Origin: Pseudoalteromonas sp.
GTDB lineage: Bacteria; Pseudomonadota; Gammaproteobacteria; Enterobacterales; Alteromonadaceae
Direction: 5' to 3'
NCBI RefSeq assembly: GCF_018402495.1
Contig: NZ_JAGYIU010000004.1
Coordinates: 186,001 to 250,000, forward strand
DNA: 64,000 nucleotides
Part shown: piece by piece, positions 8,924 through 18,007 of the stretch
Position numbering within the stretch: position 1 is the first letter of the stretch
Layout of the letters: each line of letters starts with the position of its first letter
Notes under the pieces: model-generated
The model's input: only the letters and a program-made list of their open reading frames with translations
What the model was told of the DNA's origin: nothing
The model's database searches: none
Translations under genes and position numbers: made by a program

Positions 8924-9388
8924 ATGACTAAAATAAACACGCTATCAAAATTAGTACTTATTTGTGGCTTAACAGTAGCAACGCTCAGTGCGGGCAGCGC
9001 ACTTGCAAAAGGTGATGGCCATAAACAAGGCTACTCTCAAGCACGCTTTTTACTCTCTGAGCGAGCTGCAGATAAACTGGCGCTTACGCAAGATCAACAA
9101 ACACAATTAAAAGCGATTTTTACAGCGCAAAAAATGCAAGTTAAAGCGCTAAGAAGCCAAGACAAAGACGCGCGTAAGGCACAGCGCCAAGCTTATAAAG
9201 CGCAGATGGATACGTTATTGTCAGCGCCAAACTTTGACGAAAATGCAGCAAAAGAGTTATTAACCGCGCGCCAAGATAAGAAGCAGCAATTGGGGTTAAT
9301 TAAATTGAAAACCCAGCATCAAGTAATGCAACTGCTTAACGCTGAGCAAAAAGAAAAGTTAGCTAAAATACAGCATCGCCGCAGGTAG
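8924..9388 (+). CDS. cpxP: Periplasmic CpxP/Spy-family chaperone
   Basis: 154 residues. The signal peptide is about 28 residues (cut after ALA). The mature part is helical and basic, with the family LTxxQ repeat at LALTQDQQ (about 52-59) and LNAEQ near the C-terminus. In E. coli CpxP damps CpxA and binds misfolded proteins. The divergent position next to cpxR and the intervening CpxR box support CpxP over a generic Spy homologue. Confidence 0.88.
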   Translation: MTKINTLSKLVLICGLTVATLSAGSALAKGDGHKQGYSQARFLLSERAADKLALTQDQQTQLKAIFTAQKMQVKALRSQDKDARKAQRQAYKAQMDTLLSAPNFDENAAKELLTARQDKKQQLGLIKLKTQHQVMQLLNAEQKEKLAKIQHRRR

Positions 9389-9475
9389 AGGTTCGAGGTT
9401 CTAGGTTCGAGGTGCTAGGCTCGAGGTGCGAGGTCCGCAACCCGAAGCCCGCTGATCGAAGCTAGTCGCCCGAAG
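9385..9475 (+). repeat. Heptanucleotide array GAGGTTC, switching to GAAGCCC
   Basis: Thirteen or so period-7 units that begin at the cpxP stop. The first seven are G-rich (GAGGTTC, TAGGTTC, GAGGTGC). Then, in the same phase, they are C-rich (GCAACCC, GAAGCCC, GTCGCCC). The G-rich half is the inverse complement of the CTCGAAC array at 9687. Confidence 0.9.
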
Positions 9476-9504
9476 CCCCGCCTTGTATCTACAGAATATT
9501 TTGA

Positions 9505-9591
9505 ACCACAGAGGGAGCAGAGGCGCTTTGCGCTCCACAGAGAGAAGAGCATTTATTGTCACTTTCTCTGTGTGCTCTGCGCCTCTGTGGT
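9505..9591 (+). repeat. CACAGAG hairpin element
   Basis: Element bounded by ACCACAGAG and CTCTGTGGT, with internal GCGC and ACAGAGAG / CTCTGTGT segments that can pair. Related copies occur at 17042 and 19041-19440. It forms the core between the two heptanucleotide arrays in the 363-bp cpxP-yacG gap. Confidence 0.8.
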
Positions 9592-9617
9592 AGATAAATT
9601 ACCTAAAACCTAATACT

Positions 9618-9644
9618 GACGCGGGGTAAACCCGCTGCTACAGG
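9618..9644 (+). repeat. REP-like palindrome
   Basis: GACGCGGGGTAAACCCGCTG followed by CTACAGG. This is close to the P. putida REP consensus, with stem GCGGG, loop TAAA and tail CTACAGG. No transposase of the REP-associated (RAYT) type is in the window. Confidence 0.75.
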
Positions 9645-9648
9645 TATA

Positions 9649-9683
9649 AAAAACCTTGCTATGTTAACTGCAAGGTTTTTAAA
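9649..9683. terminator. Bidirectional terminator between cpxP and yacG
   Basis: AAAAACCTTGC / GCAAGGTTTTT with a 10-nt loop. A-tract and T-tract on the two sides allow use from both strands. Confidence 0.75.
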
Positions 9684-9686
9684 TTT

Positions 9687-9743
9687 CTCGAACCTCGAAC
9701 CTCGAACCTCGAACCTCGAACCTCGAACCTCGAACCTCGAACC
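9687..9743 (+). repeat. Heptanucleotide array CTCGAAC
   Basis: Eight near-perfect CTCGAAC units ending just before the yacG stop. It is the C-rich right partner of the array at 9385. Confidence 0.93.
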
Positions 9744-9751
9744 CTTAAAAA

Positions 9752-9982
9752 TCACTTAAAAAAGTCATCTTCATTTTTTGCCAGCATGGCTTCAATGTCT
9801 TCAATCATATCTTGATTGAACTCATCGGCCGAGGTGAGTGGTGCTGAAATTTTATTATTTTCAAACGACCATTCACCTAAATCAATAAGTTGGCAACGCT
9901 TTGAACAAAAAGGGCGGTGCGGGCTTTGTGCTGACCATTCTACTTTTGCTTTGCAGGTTGGACAGTTTACAATTGTTGGCAT
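9752..9982 (-). CDS. yacG: DNA gyrase inhibitor / zinc protein YacG
   Basis: Small zinc-ribbon protein. In E. coli YacG binds GyrB and inhibits gyrase. Four zinc cysteines are visible in CPTC and FCSKRCQ, followed by DLGEW. The ATG at 9982 is chosen: the AAGAG ribosome binding site touches the first ATG (9988) but lies six bases from the second. The acidic tail is typical. It follows pilB by about 30 bases on the same strand. Confidence 0.93.
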   Translation of the reverse strand: MPTIVNCPTCKAKVEWSAQSPHRPFCSKRCQLIDLGEWSFENNKISAPLTSADEFNQDMIEDIEAMLAKNEDDFFK

Positions 9983-10017
9983 ATGCATCTCTTAAAAAAT
10001 GGGGTAAATTAGATTAA

Positions 10018-11694
10018 CTAAAAACTAGTAACACGATTAATTTCAGCAAGCGAGGTCACACCTTCTGCGGCTTTACGAATACCCGATAAGCGTAAATTGT
10101 TATACCCAGCTTTAAGTGCCACATCAGCAATTTCTAATGAGTTACCACCGCGCATTATAATTTGCGCAATGTCAGGCGTAATTTTCATTACTTCGTAAAT
10201 ACCAACCCGACCTTTGTAGCCATCGGTACAGTTTTCACAGCCTTTAGGTGCGTATAAAACCATGTCTTGAATTTGTTGTTCGTTAAAGCCTTGGCGTATC
10301 AGCTCTTCGCGAGGTAACTGCTCTGGCGTTTTGCATTTAGAGCATAATCTTCGGGCTAAACGCTGAGCTATAATTAAACTAATAGAACTGGCAACATTGT
10401 ATGCGGGCACACCCATATTTAACAAACGGGTAATGGTTTCAGGGGCGGAGTTAGTATGCAGTGTCGATAACACCAAGTGACCCGTTTGCGCCGCTTTAAT
10501 TGATATTTCTGCGGTTTCTAAATCACGTATTTCACCTACCATCACCACATCGGGGTCTTGACGTAAAAACGCCCGAAGTGCATTGGCAAAGGTCATGTCG
10601 GCTTTAGTATTTATTTGTACTTGGTTAATCCCTTCAAGGTTAATTTCTACCGGATCTTCAGCGGTACTAATATTACGCTCGGGCTGATTAAGTATATTTA
10701 AACCGGTATACAAAGAGACCGTTTTACCCGAGCCAGTTGGGCCGGTAACGAGTATCATGCCTTGAGGTTGCTCTAGCGCATCAAGGTAGAGTTTTTTCTG
10801 TTCGGGTTCATAACCTAAAACATCAATGCCCAACATCGCACTGGATGAATCCAGAATACGCATTACAATTTTTTCGCCCCACAGAGTCGGCATAGTACTT
10901 ACACGAAAATCAATACTTTTACGCTCAGTCACCTTAAGCTTTATCCGGCCATCTTGTGGTTTACGTTTTTCTGCAATATCAAGGCGCGACATAACTTTTA
11001 TTCGCGCCGATAGCTTAGTGGCCAATGTATTGGGTGGGCTAGCAACTTCGTGCAAAATACCGTCTATTCGAAACCGAATACGGTATTTGTGTTCATAGGG
11101 CTCAAAGTGCAAATCTGAAGCGCCTTTTTTTATTGCATCCATTAAAATTTTATTAATGTAGACAATAATAGGAGCGTCGTCTTTATCGTCGTCTTTGGGA
11201 GTGTGCTCTTTGTGTTGTTCAGAATCAAGCTCAGCAAATTCTTTAAATTCATCGTCGCTTAAATTTAAACTGCCTGCGGCATCAAGTAACTGCTCAATTT
11301 TATGGTCAAGCTGTAGGTAGTCAACCACCACCACTTCGCATGATAAACCGGTGCTAAATTCAAAGTTCTCAAAAGCACCAAAATCGGTAGGATCTGAGGC
11401 CGCAATATACACTTTTCTGCCTTTTTGTACTAATGGCAAAATATGGTGTTTGCGGATCAGTTTTTCTTTAACCAGCTCAGCGGGTATTTGTGCAACATTA
11501 AAATCTTTTAAATCAAAAAAAGGCACTCTAAACAGGTCAATACATTGCTGTGCTAAGTCTTTACTGTCTATTTTACCGCATTTAGCAATGAGCTCAGCGG
11601 TTGAGCTAAACTCTTGTTGCCTCGTTTTTATGGTGTCGGTATCAAGCCGGCCGAGGGTAATAAATTTTCTTAATAACGGTGAGTTAATATTCAT
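10018..11694 (-). CDS. pilB: Type IV pilus assembly ATPase PilB
   Basis: Cytoplasmic hexameric ATPase that drives pilus extension, 558 residues. It has an N-terminal MshEN/GspE-II region (about 1-150), Walker A GPTGSGKT, the Asp box around AEDPVEI, Walker [22 protein letters not shown] and a tetracysteine zinc site (CSKC and CENC). In E. coli and many relatives the gene lies between pilA and pilC; here it is between coaE and yacG. It starts 67 bases after the coaE stop. Confidence 0.96.
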   Translation of the reverse strand: MNINSPLLRKFITLGRLDTDTIKTRQQEFSSTAELIAKCGKIDSKDLAQQCIDLFRVPFFDLKDFNVAQIPAELVKEKLIRKHHILPLVQKGRKVYIAASDPTDFGAFENFEFSTGLSCEVVVVDYLQLDHKIEQLLDAAGSLNLSDDEFKEFAELDSEQHKEHTPKDDDKDDAPIIVYINKILMDAIKKGASDLHFEPYEHKYRIRFRIDGILHEVASPPNTLATKLSARIKVMSRLDIAEKRKPQDGRIKLKVTERKSIDFRVSTMPTLWGEKIVMRILDSSSAMLGIDVLGYEPEQKKLYLDALEQPQGMILVTGPTGSGKTVSLYTGLNILNQPERNISTAEDPVEINLEGINQVQINTKADMTFANALRAFLRQDPDVVMVGEIRDLETAEISIKAAQTGHLVLSTLHTNSAPETITRLLNMGVPAYNVASSISLIIAQRLARRLCSKCKTPEQLPREELIRQGFNEQQIQDMVLYAPKGCENCTDGYKGRVGIYEVMKITPDIAQIIMRGGNSLEIADVALKAGYNNLRLSGIRKAAEGVTSLAEINRVTSF

Positions 11695-11761
11695 TGCGCA
11701 CCTGGTTCAGTCCTTTATTAGTCAGTAATTTATCAGAAAAAAGAAAGGAATACATTAATAG

Positions 11762-12391
11762 TCATAGTGAAGACTTTGCTAGCTGCAAATAATACTGGTG
11801 TAGCTTTAATAAGTCTTGCTTTACATCATTTAACTGGCGATTATTATTTAAAATATCATCCGCTTTTTGTTGCTTATTCTCACGCGCCATTTGTGCGCTA
11901 ATAATCTGTTTTGCTTGTTCAATGCTAATATTGTCGCGCTTTATTGTTCGTGCTATTTGCACTTCTTTAGGAACGTCTATTAATAAAGTACGATGGCAAT
12001 AGCCATCAAGCCCATTTTCAAATAATAAGGGCGCCACTAATACCACATAGTCGCTTTGCGCACGTTTTAAATCGTCAATAAGTTGTGTGCGTATTAAAGG
12101 GTGCAGCAGGGCATTAAGCCATGATTTTTGCTCAGTGTTACTAAAAATGCGTGCTCGCAACTCGCTGCGGTTTAAAGCGCCATGTTGATCGAGTATTTCA
12201 CTGCCAAAATGCGCAATAATCGCCTTTAGGCCAACAGTGCCGGGCTCAACCACCTGGCGAGCAACAATGTCAGCGTCTACAATTGTAATACCCAGCTCAG
12301 CGAGCATATCACTTACTGCGGTTTTACCACAGCCAATGCCCCCTGTGAGCCCCAGTACCCAATTAGTTTTAGGGTGTTGTGTATTACTCAT
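11762..12391 (-). CDS. coaE: Dephospho-CoA kinase
   Basis: Last step of coenzyme A synthesis: phosphorylates the 3'-OH of dephospho-CoA. 209 residues, P-loop GLTGGIGCGKT at the N-terminus, DADIVAR and the lid region. It begins 2 bases after the pilD stop. The pilD-coaE pairing is conserved in many gammaproteobacteria. The zapD gene that often follows coaE is absent; pilB follows instead. Confidence 0.97.
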   Translation of the reverse strand: MSNTQHPKTNWVLGLTGGIGCGKTAVSDMLAELGITIVDADIVARQVVEPGTVGLKAIIAHFGSEILDQHGALNRSELRARIFSNTEQKSWLNALLHPLIRTQLIDDLKRAQSDYVVLVAPLLFENGLDGYCHRTLLIDVPKEVQIARTIKRDNISIEQAKQIISAQMARENKQQKADDILNNNRQLNDVKQDLLKLHQYYLQLAKSSL

Positions 12392-12393
12392 AA

Positions 12394-13293
12394 TTAATAG
12401 CCAATAAAGTTAAAATAGCTGTTTTGCAACTGAGTGCCCCACAGCATAGTGATCCAACCGGCTATTGCTAAATAAGGGCCAAACGGAATCGGGGTGGCTT
12501 TATCTTTACCTTGAATGCTCAGCAGAGTAATGCCAATTACAGCGCCCACTACGCTTGAGAGTAAAATAATAGTTAATAGCGACTGCCAACCCAGCAAAGC
12601 ACCAAATACGGCAAGTAATTTAAAGTCGCCATAACCCATGCCTTCTTTACCAGTGAGTAATTTAAACAGCCAATACACACTCCATAAGCTTAAATAACCA
12701 CACGCCGCGCCAACAATGGCATCGCTAGGGGCAATAGTGTAACCCATTACCGAGGCAATAAGCGCTAACCACACAAGCGGTAAAGTGAGCTGATCGGGCA
12801 GTAGCATATGGTCAATATCAATAAAAGTGAGCGCCACTAATACCCAAGTAATAGCAACATATAATAAAGCCTGCTCTGTTGCGCCAAAGGTATAAGCAAC
12901 CACTAAACTTAAAATAGCGGTAATGGCCTCAACAAGGGGGTAGCGCACTGATATTGGGTTATCGCAGGTTGCGCATTTACCTTTTAAAAACAGCCAACTA
13001 ATAATAGGGATGTTTTGCCATGGTTTAATTGCCGCTTTGCACTTAGGGCAGCATGAGTTGGGTTTAACTAAGTTAAACGTATCTGTAGTGTGTGCCGGTG
13101 CGTGTTTGTTTTTTTCGCTGTTTAGTTCATCGGCTAATAATAAGCGGCATTCAGTTTGCCATTGTTGTTGCATCATCAGCGGCAAGCGGTATATCACTAC
13201 ATTTAAAAAACTTCCCACACAGAGGCTGACCAGCCCTATAGTTAATAAATAAAACCACGACTGGCTTTGCATTACATCTATTACAGTTTGCAT
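12394..13293 (-). CDS. pilD: Prepilin leader peptidase / N-methyltransferase PilD
   Basis: Inner-membrane aspartyl protease of 299 residues that cleaves and N-methylates type IV prepilins. Visible are VGSFLNVVIYRLP, two CxxC pairs (CPKC and CATC) in the N-terminal cytoplasmic loop, and the catalytic aspartates in DIDHMLLPDQ and GMGYGDFK. About seven to eight TM segments follow. It probably processes PilA encoded nearby. Confidence 0.96.
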   Translation of the reverse strand: MQTVIDVMQSQSWFYLLTIGLVSLCVGSFLNVVIYRLPLMMQQQWQTECRLLLADELNSEKNKHAPAHTTDTFNLVKPNSCCPKCKAAIKPWQNIPIISWLFLKGKCATCDNPISVRYPLVEAITAILSLVVAYTFGATEQALLYVAITWVLVALTFIDIDHMLLPDQLTLPLVWLALIASVMGYTIAPSDAIVGAACGYLSLWSVYWLFKLLTGKEGMGYGDFKLLAVFGALLGWQSLLTIILLSSVVGAVIGITLLSIQGKDKATPIPFGPYLAIAGWITMLWGTQLQNSYFNFIGY

Positions 13294-13569
13294 TAAATGA
13301 CCTAAAAATAATTATTCCACCTTGATAATACAGTGGTTTTAGACAAGAACCAAAAAATGAGCTGATAAATAGAGTAATGTTAAGTTGATTGATCGGTATA
13401 GGAAAAACCATTTTGCATAAAGAGAAGCGAATGAGAAGTAAATGAGCAGGCATTAAATAACATAATATTTTAGTAATTAAATATTACTCCTCTAAAGCGC
13501 AGCGTACTCTTAACCTCTTTGTGAATAACTTACTAGGTATTGTATTGACTAGTGTTTAATACTATTTTG
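13294..13569. other. Intergenic region upstream of pilD
   Basis: No gene seen. From about 13424 to 13535 it holds a degenerate, reversed copy of the element at 18898: shared pieces are AATGAGAAGTAAATGAG and CTCTAAAGCGCAGCG followed by AACCTCTTTGTGAATAA. A pilD promoter must lie here if the terminator and array to the right isolate it from pilC. I could not assign one. Confidence 0.5.
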
Positions 13570-13625
13570 CCGAAGCCCGAAGCCCGAAGCCCGAAGCCCG
13601 AAGCCCGAAGCCCGAAGCCCGAAGC
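13570..13625 (+). repeat. Heptanucleotide array CCGAAGC
   Basis: Eight perfect CCGAAGC units. The last base of the array is also the final base of the pilC stop codon (TAG on the minus strand), so the array was built right up to the coding end. Confidence 0.95.
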
Positions 13626-14854
13626 TAAATAACCGAACCTAGTTGGAATATAGGTAAGTACATGGCTACAATTAATCCACCCACTAATACACCGAGTACC
13701 GCCATTATTAACGGCTCTAATAGGCTTGATAAGCCATCTACGGCGTCATCCACCTCTTGCTCGTAAATGGTGGCAACTTTTGCCAGCATGCCATCAAGGG
13801 ATCCTGACTCTTCACCAATGGCAACCATTTGTATTACCATATCGGGGAATATTTTAGAGTTGCGCATTGCCCAGTTCATTTGGTTACCTGAACTTACCTC
13901 GGCTTTTATTTCTAAAATAGCGTAACGGTAAACCGCGTTACCAGAGGCACCGGCAGCAGAGTCTAGCGCATCCACCAATGGTACACCCGCAGCAAAAGTG
14001 GTGGATAAAGTACGGGCATAACGTGCCACCGCTGCTTTATTGAGTATCATGCCAATAACTGGGAGCTTGAGTATAGCGCGGTCAGTGGCATCACGAAGTT
14101 TTAAGCTTCTTAAATGGGCTTCTTTAAATAAATAACCAAACGCAACAATACCAATAAGTGCTATCCACCAGTTTGCTTGCATAAACTCAGAAATAGCAAT
14201 AACAAACAAAGTAAAAGCAGGGAGCTCGGCGCCAAAGCCGGCAAAAATATCCTGAAATTGCGGAACTACAAAAATAAGTAAAATAGAGGTTACAATCAGC
14301 GCGACTACCAATACCGCAATCGGGTAAAACATGGCTTTTTTAATTTTAGACTTTAACGCTTCTGACTTTTCTTTATAAAGGGCTACGCGGTCAAATATTT
14401 TATCTAAAGCGCCTGATTGCTCGCCCGAGGCGACTAAGTCGCAATATAAATCATCAAAATAGCGGGGGTATTTTCTAAGAGCGGTTGATAGCGGCTGCCC
14501 GGCTTTTACTTCATCACCAATAGCGCCCATTAACTTACTCACGCTTTTATTGGTAGAGCCTGAACCTATCATCTCAATTGATTGAATTAGCGGCACACCC
14601 GCCATCAGCATAGTCGCAATTTGCCGAGTAACTAACGCAATATCTTTTGGGGTGATTTTTTGTGTACTTTGTATGCCAAACAAAGGCTTAGCTTTACGCT
14701 TTACTTTAGAGGGAGTAATACCTTGTTTACGTAATTGCGCTTTAACCAGCGAAATACTTGAGCCCGATAATTCGCCTTCAAGCTTTTTGCCGCGGGCACT
14801 CACACCAACCCATTGAAAGGTATCTAAGCTTTTATCTTGTTGTTTTTTAGCCAT
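13625..14854 (-). CDS. pilC: Type IV pilus inner-membrane platform protein PilC
   Basis: GspF-family polytopic protein that couples the PilB motor to pilin extraction. Two GspF domains (about 70-195 and 275-395) contain MLMAGVPLIQSIEM and FAAGVPLVDALDSAA, with TM segments after each and at the C-terminus. The ORF track start (TTG, 14866) is rejected: the ATG at 14854 has GAGAG six bases upstream and begins MAKKQQDK. It is separated from pilA by a strong terminator. Confidence 0.95.
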   Translation of the reverse strand: MAKKQQDKSLDTFQWVGVSARGKKLEGELSGSSISLVKAQLRKQGITPSKVKRKAKPLFGIQSTQKITPKDIALVTRQIATMLMAGVPLIQSIEMIGSGSTNKSVSKLMGAIGDEVKAGQPLSTALRKYPRYFDDLYCDLVASGEQSGALDKIFDRVALYKEKSEALKSKIKKAMFYPIAVLVVALIVTSILLIFVVPQFQDIFAGFGAELPAFTLFVIAISEFMQANWWIALIGIVAFGYLFKEAHLRSLKLRDATDRAILKLPVIGMILNKAAVARYARTLSTTFAAGVPLVDALDSAAGASGNAVYRYAILEIKAEVSSGNQMNWAMRNSKIFPDMVIQMVAIGEESGSLDGMLAKVATIYEQEVDDAVDGLSSLLEPLIMAVLGVLVGGLIVAMYLPIFQLGSVI

Positions 14855-14872
14855 AGGTGCTCTCAAGCCAAT

Positions 14873-14903
14873 TAAAAAGGTAGCAAAAAAGCTACCTTTT
14901 TTA
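14873..14903 (-). terminator. Terminator between pilA and pilC
   Basis: AAGGTAGC / GCTACCTT stem with a six-base loop, A-run on one side and T-run on the other. It would end most pilA transcripts before pilC, a common way to keep pilin in excess. Confidence 0.85.
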
Positions 14904-14919
14904 TTACGTGATATTAAAC

Positions 14920-15378
14920 TTAACTGCCAGTTTCATTGTGACAAGAGCTAGGTACGTACTTATTTTTTGTCGCAGCATCAATAGAACATGTCCAATTGAT
15001 TTCACCTGCAGGAATAGTTCCGCTTTCAAGTGCTGTAGTGCCTGTTTTAGGTGTCATTGTTAATGCTACTGAACCTGCTTTTGCAGTTGATGTCACTGTT
15101 ATGACACCTGTATCACTAGCAACTTCAACGATACCACAGTTGTCTGTAGCTGCGTTTGCGTTAAAGCCAGAATTAAATGCAGCACCTTCAGAAGCATTCA
15201 TTGCTACTGTAGTTTTAGCGGCACTTGCGAGATTCACACATTCTGATACTCGAGCTTTAACGGTATAATCCTGATAAGCAGGTAGTGCTACTGCTGCTAA
15301 AATACCGATGATTGCTACTACAATCATTAATTCGATTAGGGTAAAACCCTTTTGACTTTGTTGTGTCATTTTTTCCAT
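14920..15378 (-). CDS. pilA: Type IV major pilin PilA
   Basis: 152 residues. Short leader [11 protein letters not shown], then the class IVa processing site [28 protein letters not shown] with Glu+5. The C-terminal disulfide loop is formed by the last two cysteines (WTCSID and SSCHN). A strong AGGAGAGG ribosome binding site five bases before the first ATG fixes the start. It is the pilus subunit for surface attachment and twitching. Pilin bodies are variable, so only the N-terminus is conserved. Confidence 0.97.
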   Translation of the reverse strand: MEKMTQQSQKGFTLIELMIVVAIIGILAAVALPAYQDYTVKARVSECVNLASAAKTTVAMNASEGAAFNSGFNANAATDNCGIVEVASDTGVITVTSTAKAGSVALTMTPKTGTTALESGTIPAGEINWTCSIDAATKNKYVPSSCHNETGS

Positions 15379-15432
15379 GTTCCTCTCCTAAAGGATAATG
15401 TTGTGGTAAGCCAAACGGGTATAAGTTTTTAA

Positions 15433-15438
15433 ATTATA
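15433..15438 (-). promoter_or_regulatory. Possible pilA -10 box
   Basis: Perfect TATAAT on the minus strand about 55 bases upstream of the pilA ATG. No good -35 lies 17 bases upstream. A sigma-54 site was sought: a TGGCAAC half near 15482 lacks a GC at -12. Confidence 0.35.
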
Positions 15439-15439
15439 A

Positions 15440-15911
15440 CTTATGTGTTCACTTAACCGGTTACTACAAAAAATTATGTTGCCACAATGTGCGTTAACAC
15501 TATGGGTAGCCGTTACTTTAAAACTTTAAAGCTATGACCCAAAAAAAGTTATGACCCAAAAATAACGCACTGCATGGCGGTTATTCGTTAATTTATCACT
15601 TAATAAGTATAAACCTAACTATTACACATTAGTTATAACTCATGTAAGTGACAAACTGATTATAAAAATAAACTTAATTGCTTATTTAAATTCTGTATTA
15701 TTTTAAGCAAACTGGTTATATCTCGCTATCTGAAATTAGTCTGCTTAAATAAGTTTACCACCGTTTATAGCACTTTTGTATGTTAAAACCAGATAAACTT
15801 TGGATTAATTTAATAATTTGTTGCAAATACTTACACTGAATTATTTAATGCTGTTTTTTAAAGTCTGTCAACTAATTAGCGCAAAGAATAGCTAAAGAAT
15901 ACATATGTTAT
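15440..15911. other. AT-rich pilA upstream region
   Basis: Between nadC and pilA, no ORF, heptanucleotide array or REP is seen. It is AT-rich with a repeated AAAGTTATGACCCAAAAA-type motif near 15533 and 15547 and a TTTAAAACTTTAAAG palindrome-like piece. Probably regulatory sequence for pilA plus the nadC 3' end. Confidence 0.4.
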
Positions 15912-16766
<855 letters not shown>

Positions 16767-16840
16767 TCATTATAATTAGGAAATTGCACAAATTTTACAT
16801 GGTTTGAAAGTGAAAGAGAAGGCTGAAGCTATAAGTTTGA

Positions 16841-16950
16841 TTAGGTTCTAGAGCGTGAGGTTCGGGCGACGGGCTTCGGGGGCGGGTTACGAGCTGCGGG
16901 CTTCGAGCAACGGGCTTCGAGCTACGAGCGAGCGACGGGCCTAGAGACTC
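16841..16950 (+). repeat. Degenerate heptanucleotide array, G-rich
   Basis: About fifteen imperfect period-7 units (TAGGTTC, CGGGCGA, CGGGCTT, GAGCTGC, GGGCTTC, GAGCAAC). It is the left partner of the C-rich units at 17339, bracketing one CACAGAG element and three REP-like palindromes in the nadC-ampD gap. Confidence 0.75.
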
Positions 16951-17041
16951 GAATTAATCACTCGGGCTCATGGTTATTGTTTTCTCATTTACTCCTCATT
17001 CACTTCTCTTTGTGCGAAAAGATCTTGAAGAGATTTTATTT

Positions 17042-17142
17042 ACCACAGAGGGGGCAGAGCACACAGAGAAAATGATTAAAGACATGTTTTATTTGCTTTG
17101 TCTTCTCTGTGTAGCGCGAAGCGCCTCGGTGTACTCTGTGGT
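17042..17142 (+). repeat. CACAGAG hairpin element
   Basis: Bounded by ACCACAGAG and CTCTGTGGT, with inner ACACAGAG / CTCTGTGT pair and a GCGCGAAGCGCC hairpin. It is preceded by the TCATTTACTC...TCTCTTTGTG leader also found at 18898, 19041 and 19249. An ORF in the track (16970-17263) is an artefact of this repeat. Confidence 0.85.
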
Positions 17143-17155
17143 TCAAAATTATTTT

Positions 17156-17324
17156 GTAGGCGGGGCTTTATGCCGCGTTTTTTTAAAGGTGCGAGGTTTT
17201 AGGTGCGAGGCAGAGATTAAGCCAAGCGCGGTGTTTGGGTTAAGTCAATTCTGCGCGAGGTAAACTCCCGCCTACGGTTAACCACGGTGTTTAATTATTT
17301 TGTAGGCGGGGCTTTATGCCGCGC
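17156..17324. repeat. Cluster of three REP-like palindromes
   Basis: GTAGGCGGGGCTTTATGCCG at 17156-17177 and again at 17302-17324, with the opposite-orientation unit GCGCGAGGTAAACTCCCGCC at 17253-17275 between them. Alternating orientation is typical of BIME-like REP groups. Confidence 0.8.
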
Positions 17325-17338
17325 ACTTTTGTTTTGGG

Positions 17339-17385
17339 TTACGGGCGACGAACCCCGAACCTAAAGCCTAGAACCTCGCCCCTAC
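17339..17385 (+). repeat. Heptanucleotide array, C-rich
   Basis: Degenerate units GGGCGAC, GAACCCC, GAACCTA, AAGCCTA, GAACCTC, GCCCCTA. It is the right partner of 16841. The ampD start is 56 bases further. Confidence 0.75.
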
Positions 17386-17440
17386 CATTTTACACAAAGA
17401 TCAATTAGCATCGGGTTATGTGACTTTTAAATGATACAGT

Positions 17441-17995
17441 ATGAACATAGATTCTTCTGGGGTTATAAGTACTATGGTGCAGCGCGCATGTAACCATTTT
17501 GACGAGCGACCCGCTCACAGTGATATTTCGCTGTTGGTTATTCATAATATTTCGTTACCGGCAGGGCAGTTTAATACCCCGTATGTTGATGATTTATTTA
17601 TGGGAAATATTGATTGTAATGCGCACCCTAGCTTTACTGATTTAGCGGGGCTTAGGGTGTCGGCGCATTGCTTTATTAAACGCTGCGGTGAGATTATTCA
17701 ATATGTGCCTTTTGAAAAACGCGCATGGCATGCGGGGCGTTCTAGCTTTGCTGGGCAACAAAATTGTAATGATTTTAGTATAGGTATAGAGCTTGAGGGT
17801 ACAGATACAACCCATTACACCGATGCGCAATATCAAAGTTTGGCGACACTGGCGCATGCTATTATGCAGCGCTATCCAAAAATAACAGCCAGTAATATAG
17901 TCGGGCATTGCGATATAGCCCCTGGGCGAAAAACCGACCCTGGCGCAAGTTTTAACTGGCAAGCGTTTTTTAAATTCATTGAGCAACTAAGTTAA
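17441..17995 (+). CDS. ampD: 1,6-anhydro-N-acetylmuramyl-L-alanine amidase AmpD
   Basis: Cytoplasmic zinc amidase of peptidoglycan recycling; its loss induces AmpC-type beta-lactamases where an AmpR system exists. 184 residues, aligned along its length with E. coli AmpD. Zinc ligands lie in VIHNISLP, the catalytic segment in SIGIELEGTD, and GHCDIAPGRKTDPG carries the second His and the Asp. ampE follows after 12 bases. Confidence 0.98.
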   Translation: MNIDSSGVISTMVQRACNHFDERPAHSDISLLVIHNISLPAGQFNTPYVDDLFMGNIDCNAHPSFTDLAGLRVSAHCFIKRCGEIIQYVPFEKRAWHAGRSSFAGQQNCNDFSIGIELEGTDTTHYTDAQYQSLATLAHAIMQRYPKITASNIVGHCDIAPGRKTDPGASFNWQAFFKFIEQLS

Positions 17996-18007
17996 GCGAG
18001 TAACAAC

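Noticed and set aside
15379-15500. Sigma-54 promoter for pilA
   Set aside because: A TGGCA half is present, but the matching TTGC at the correct spacing is not.
16970-17263. 97-codon ORF on the plus strand
   Set aside because: Lies wholly in CACAGAG and REP repeats; its translation is low-complexity repeat reading and changes between copies.
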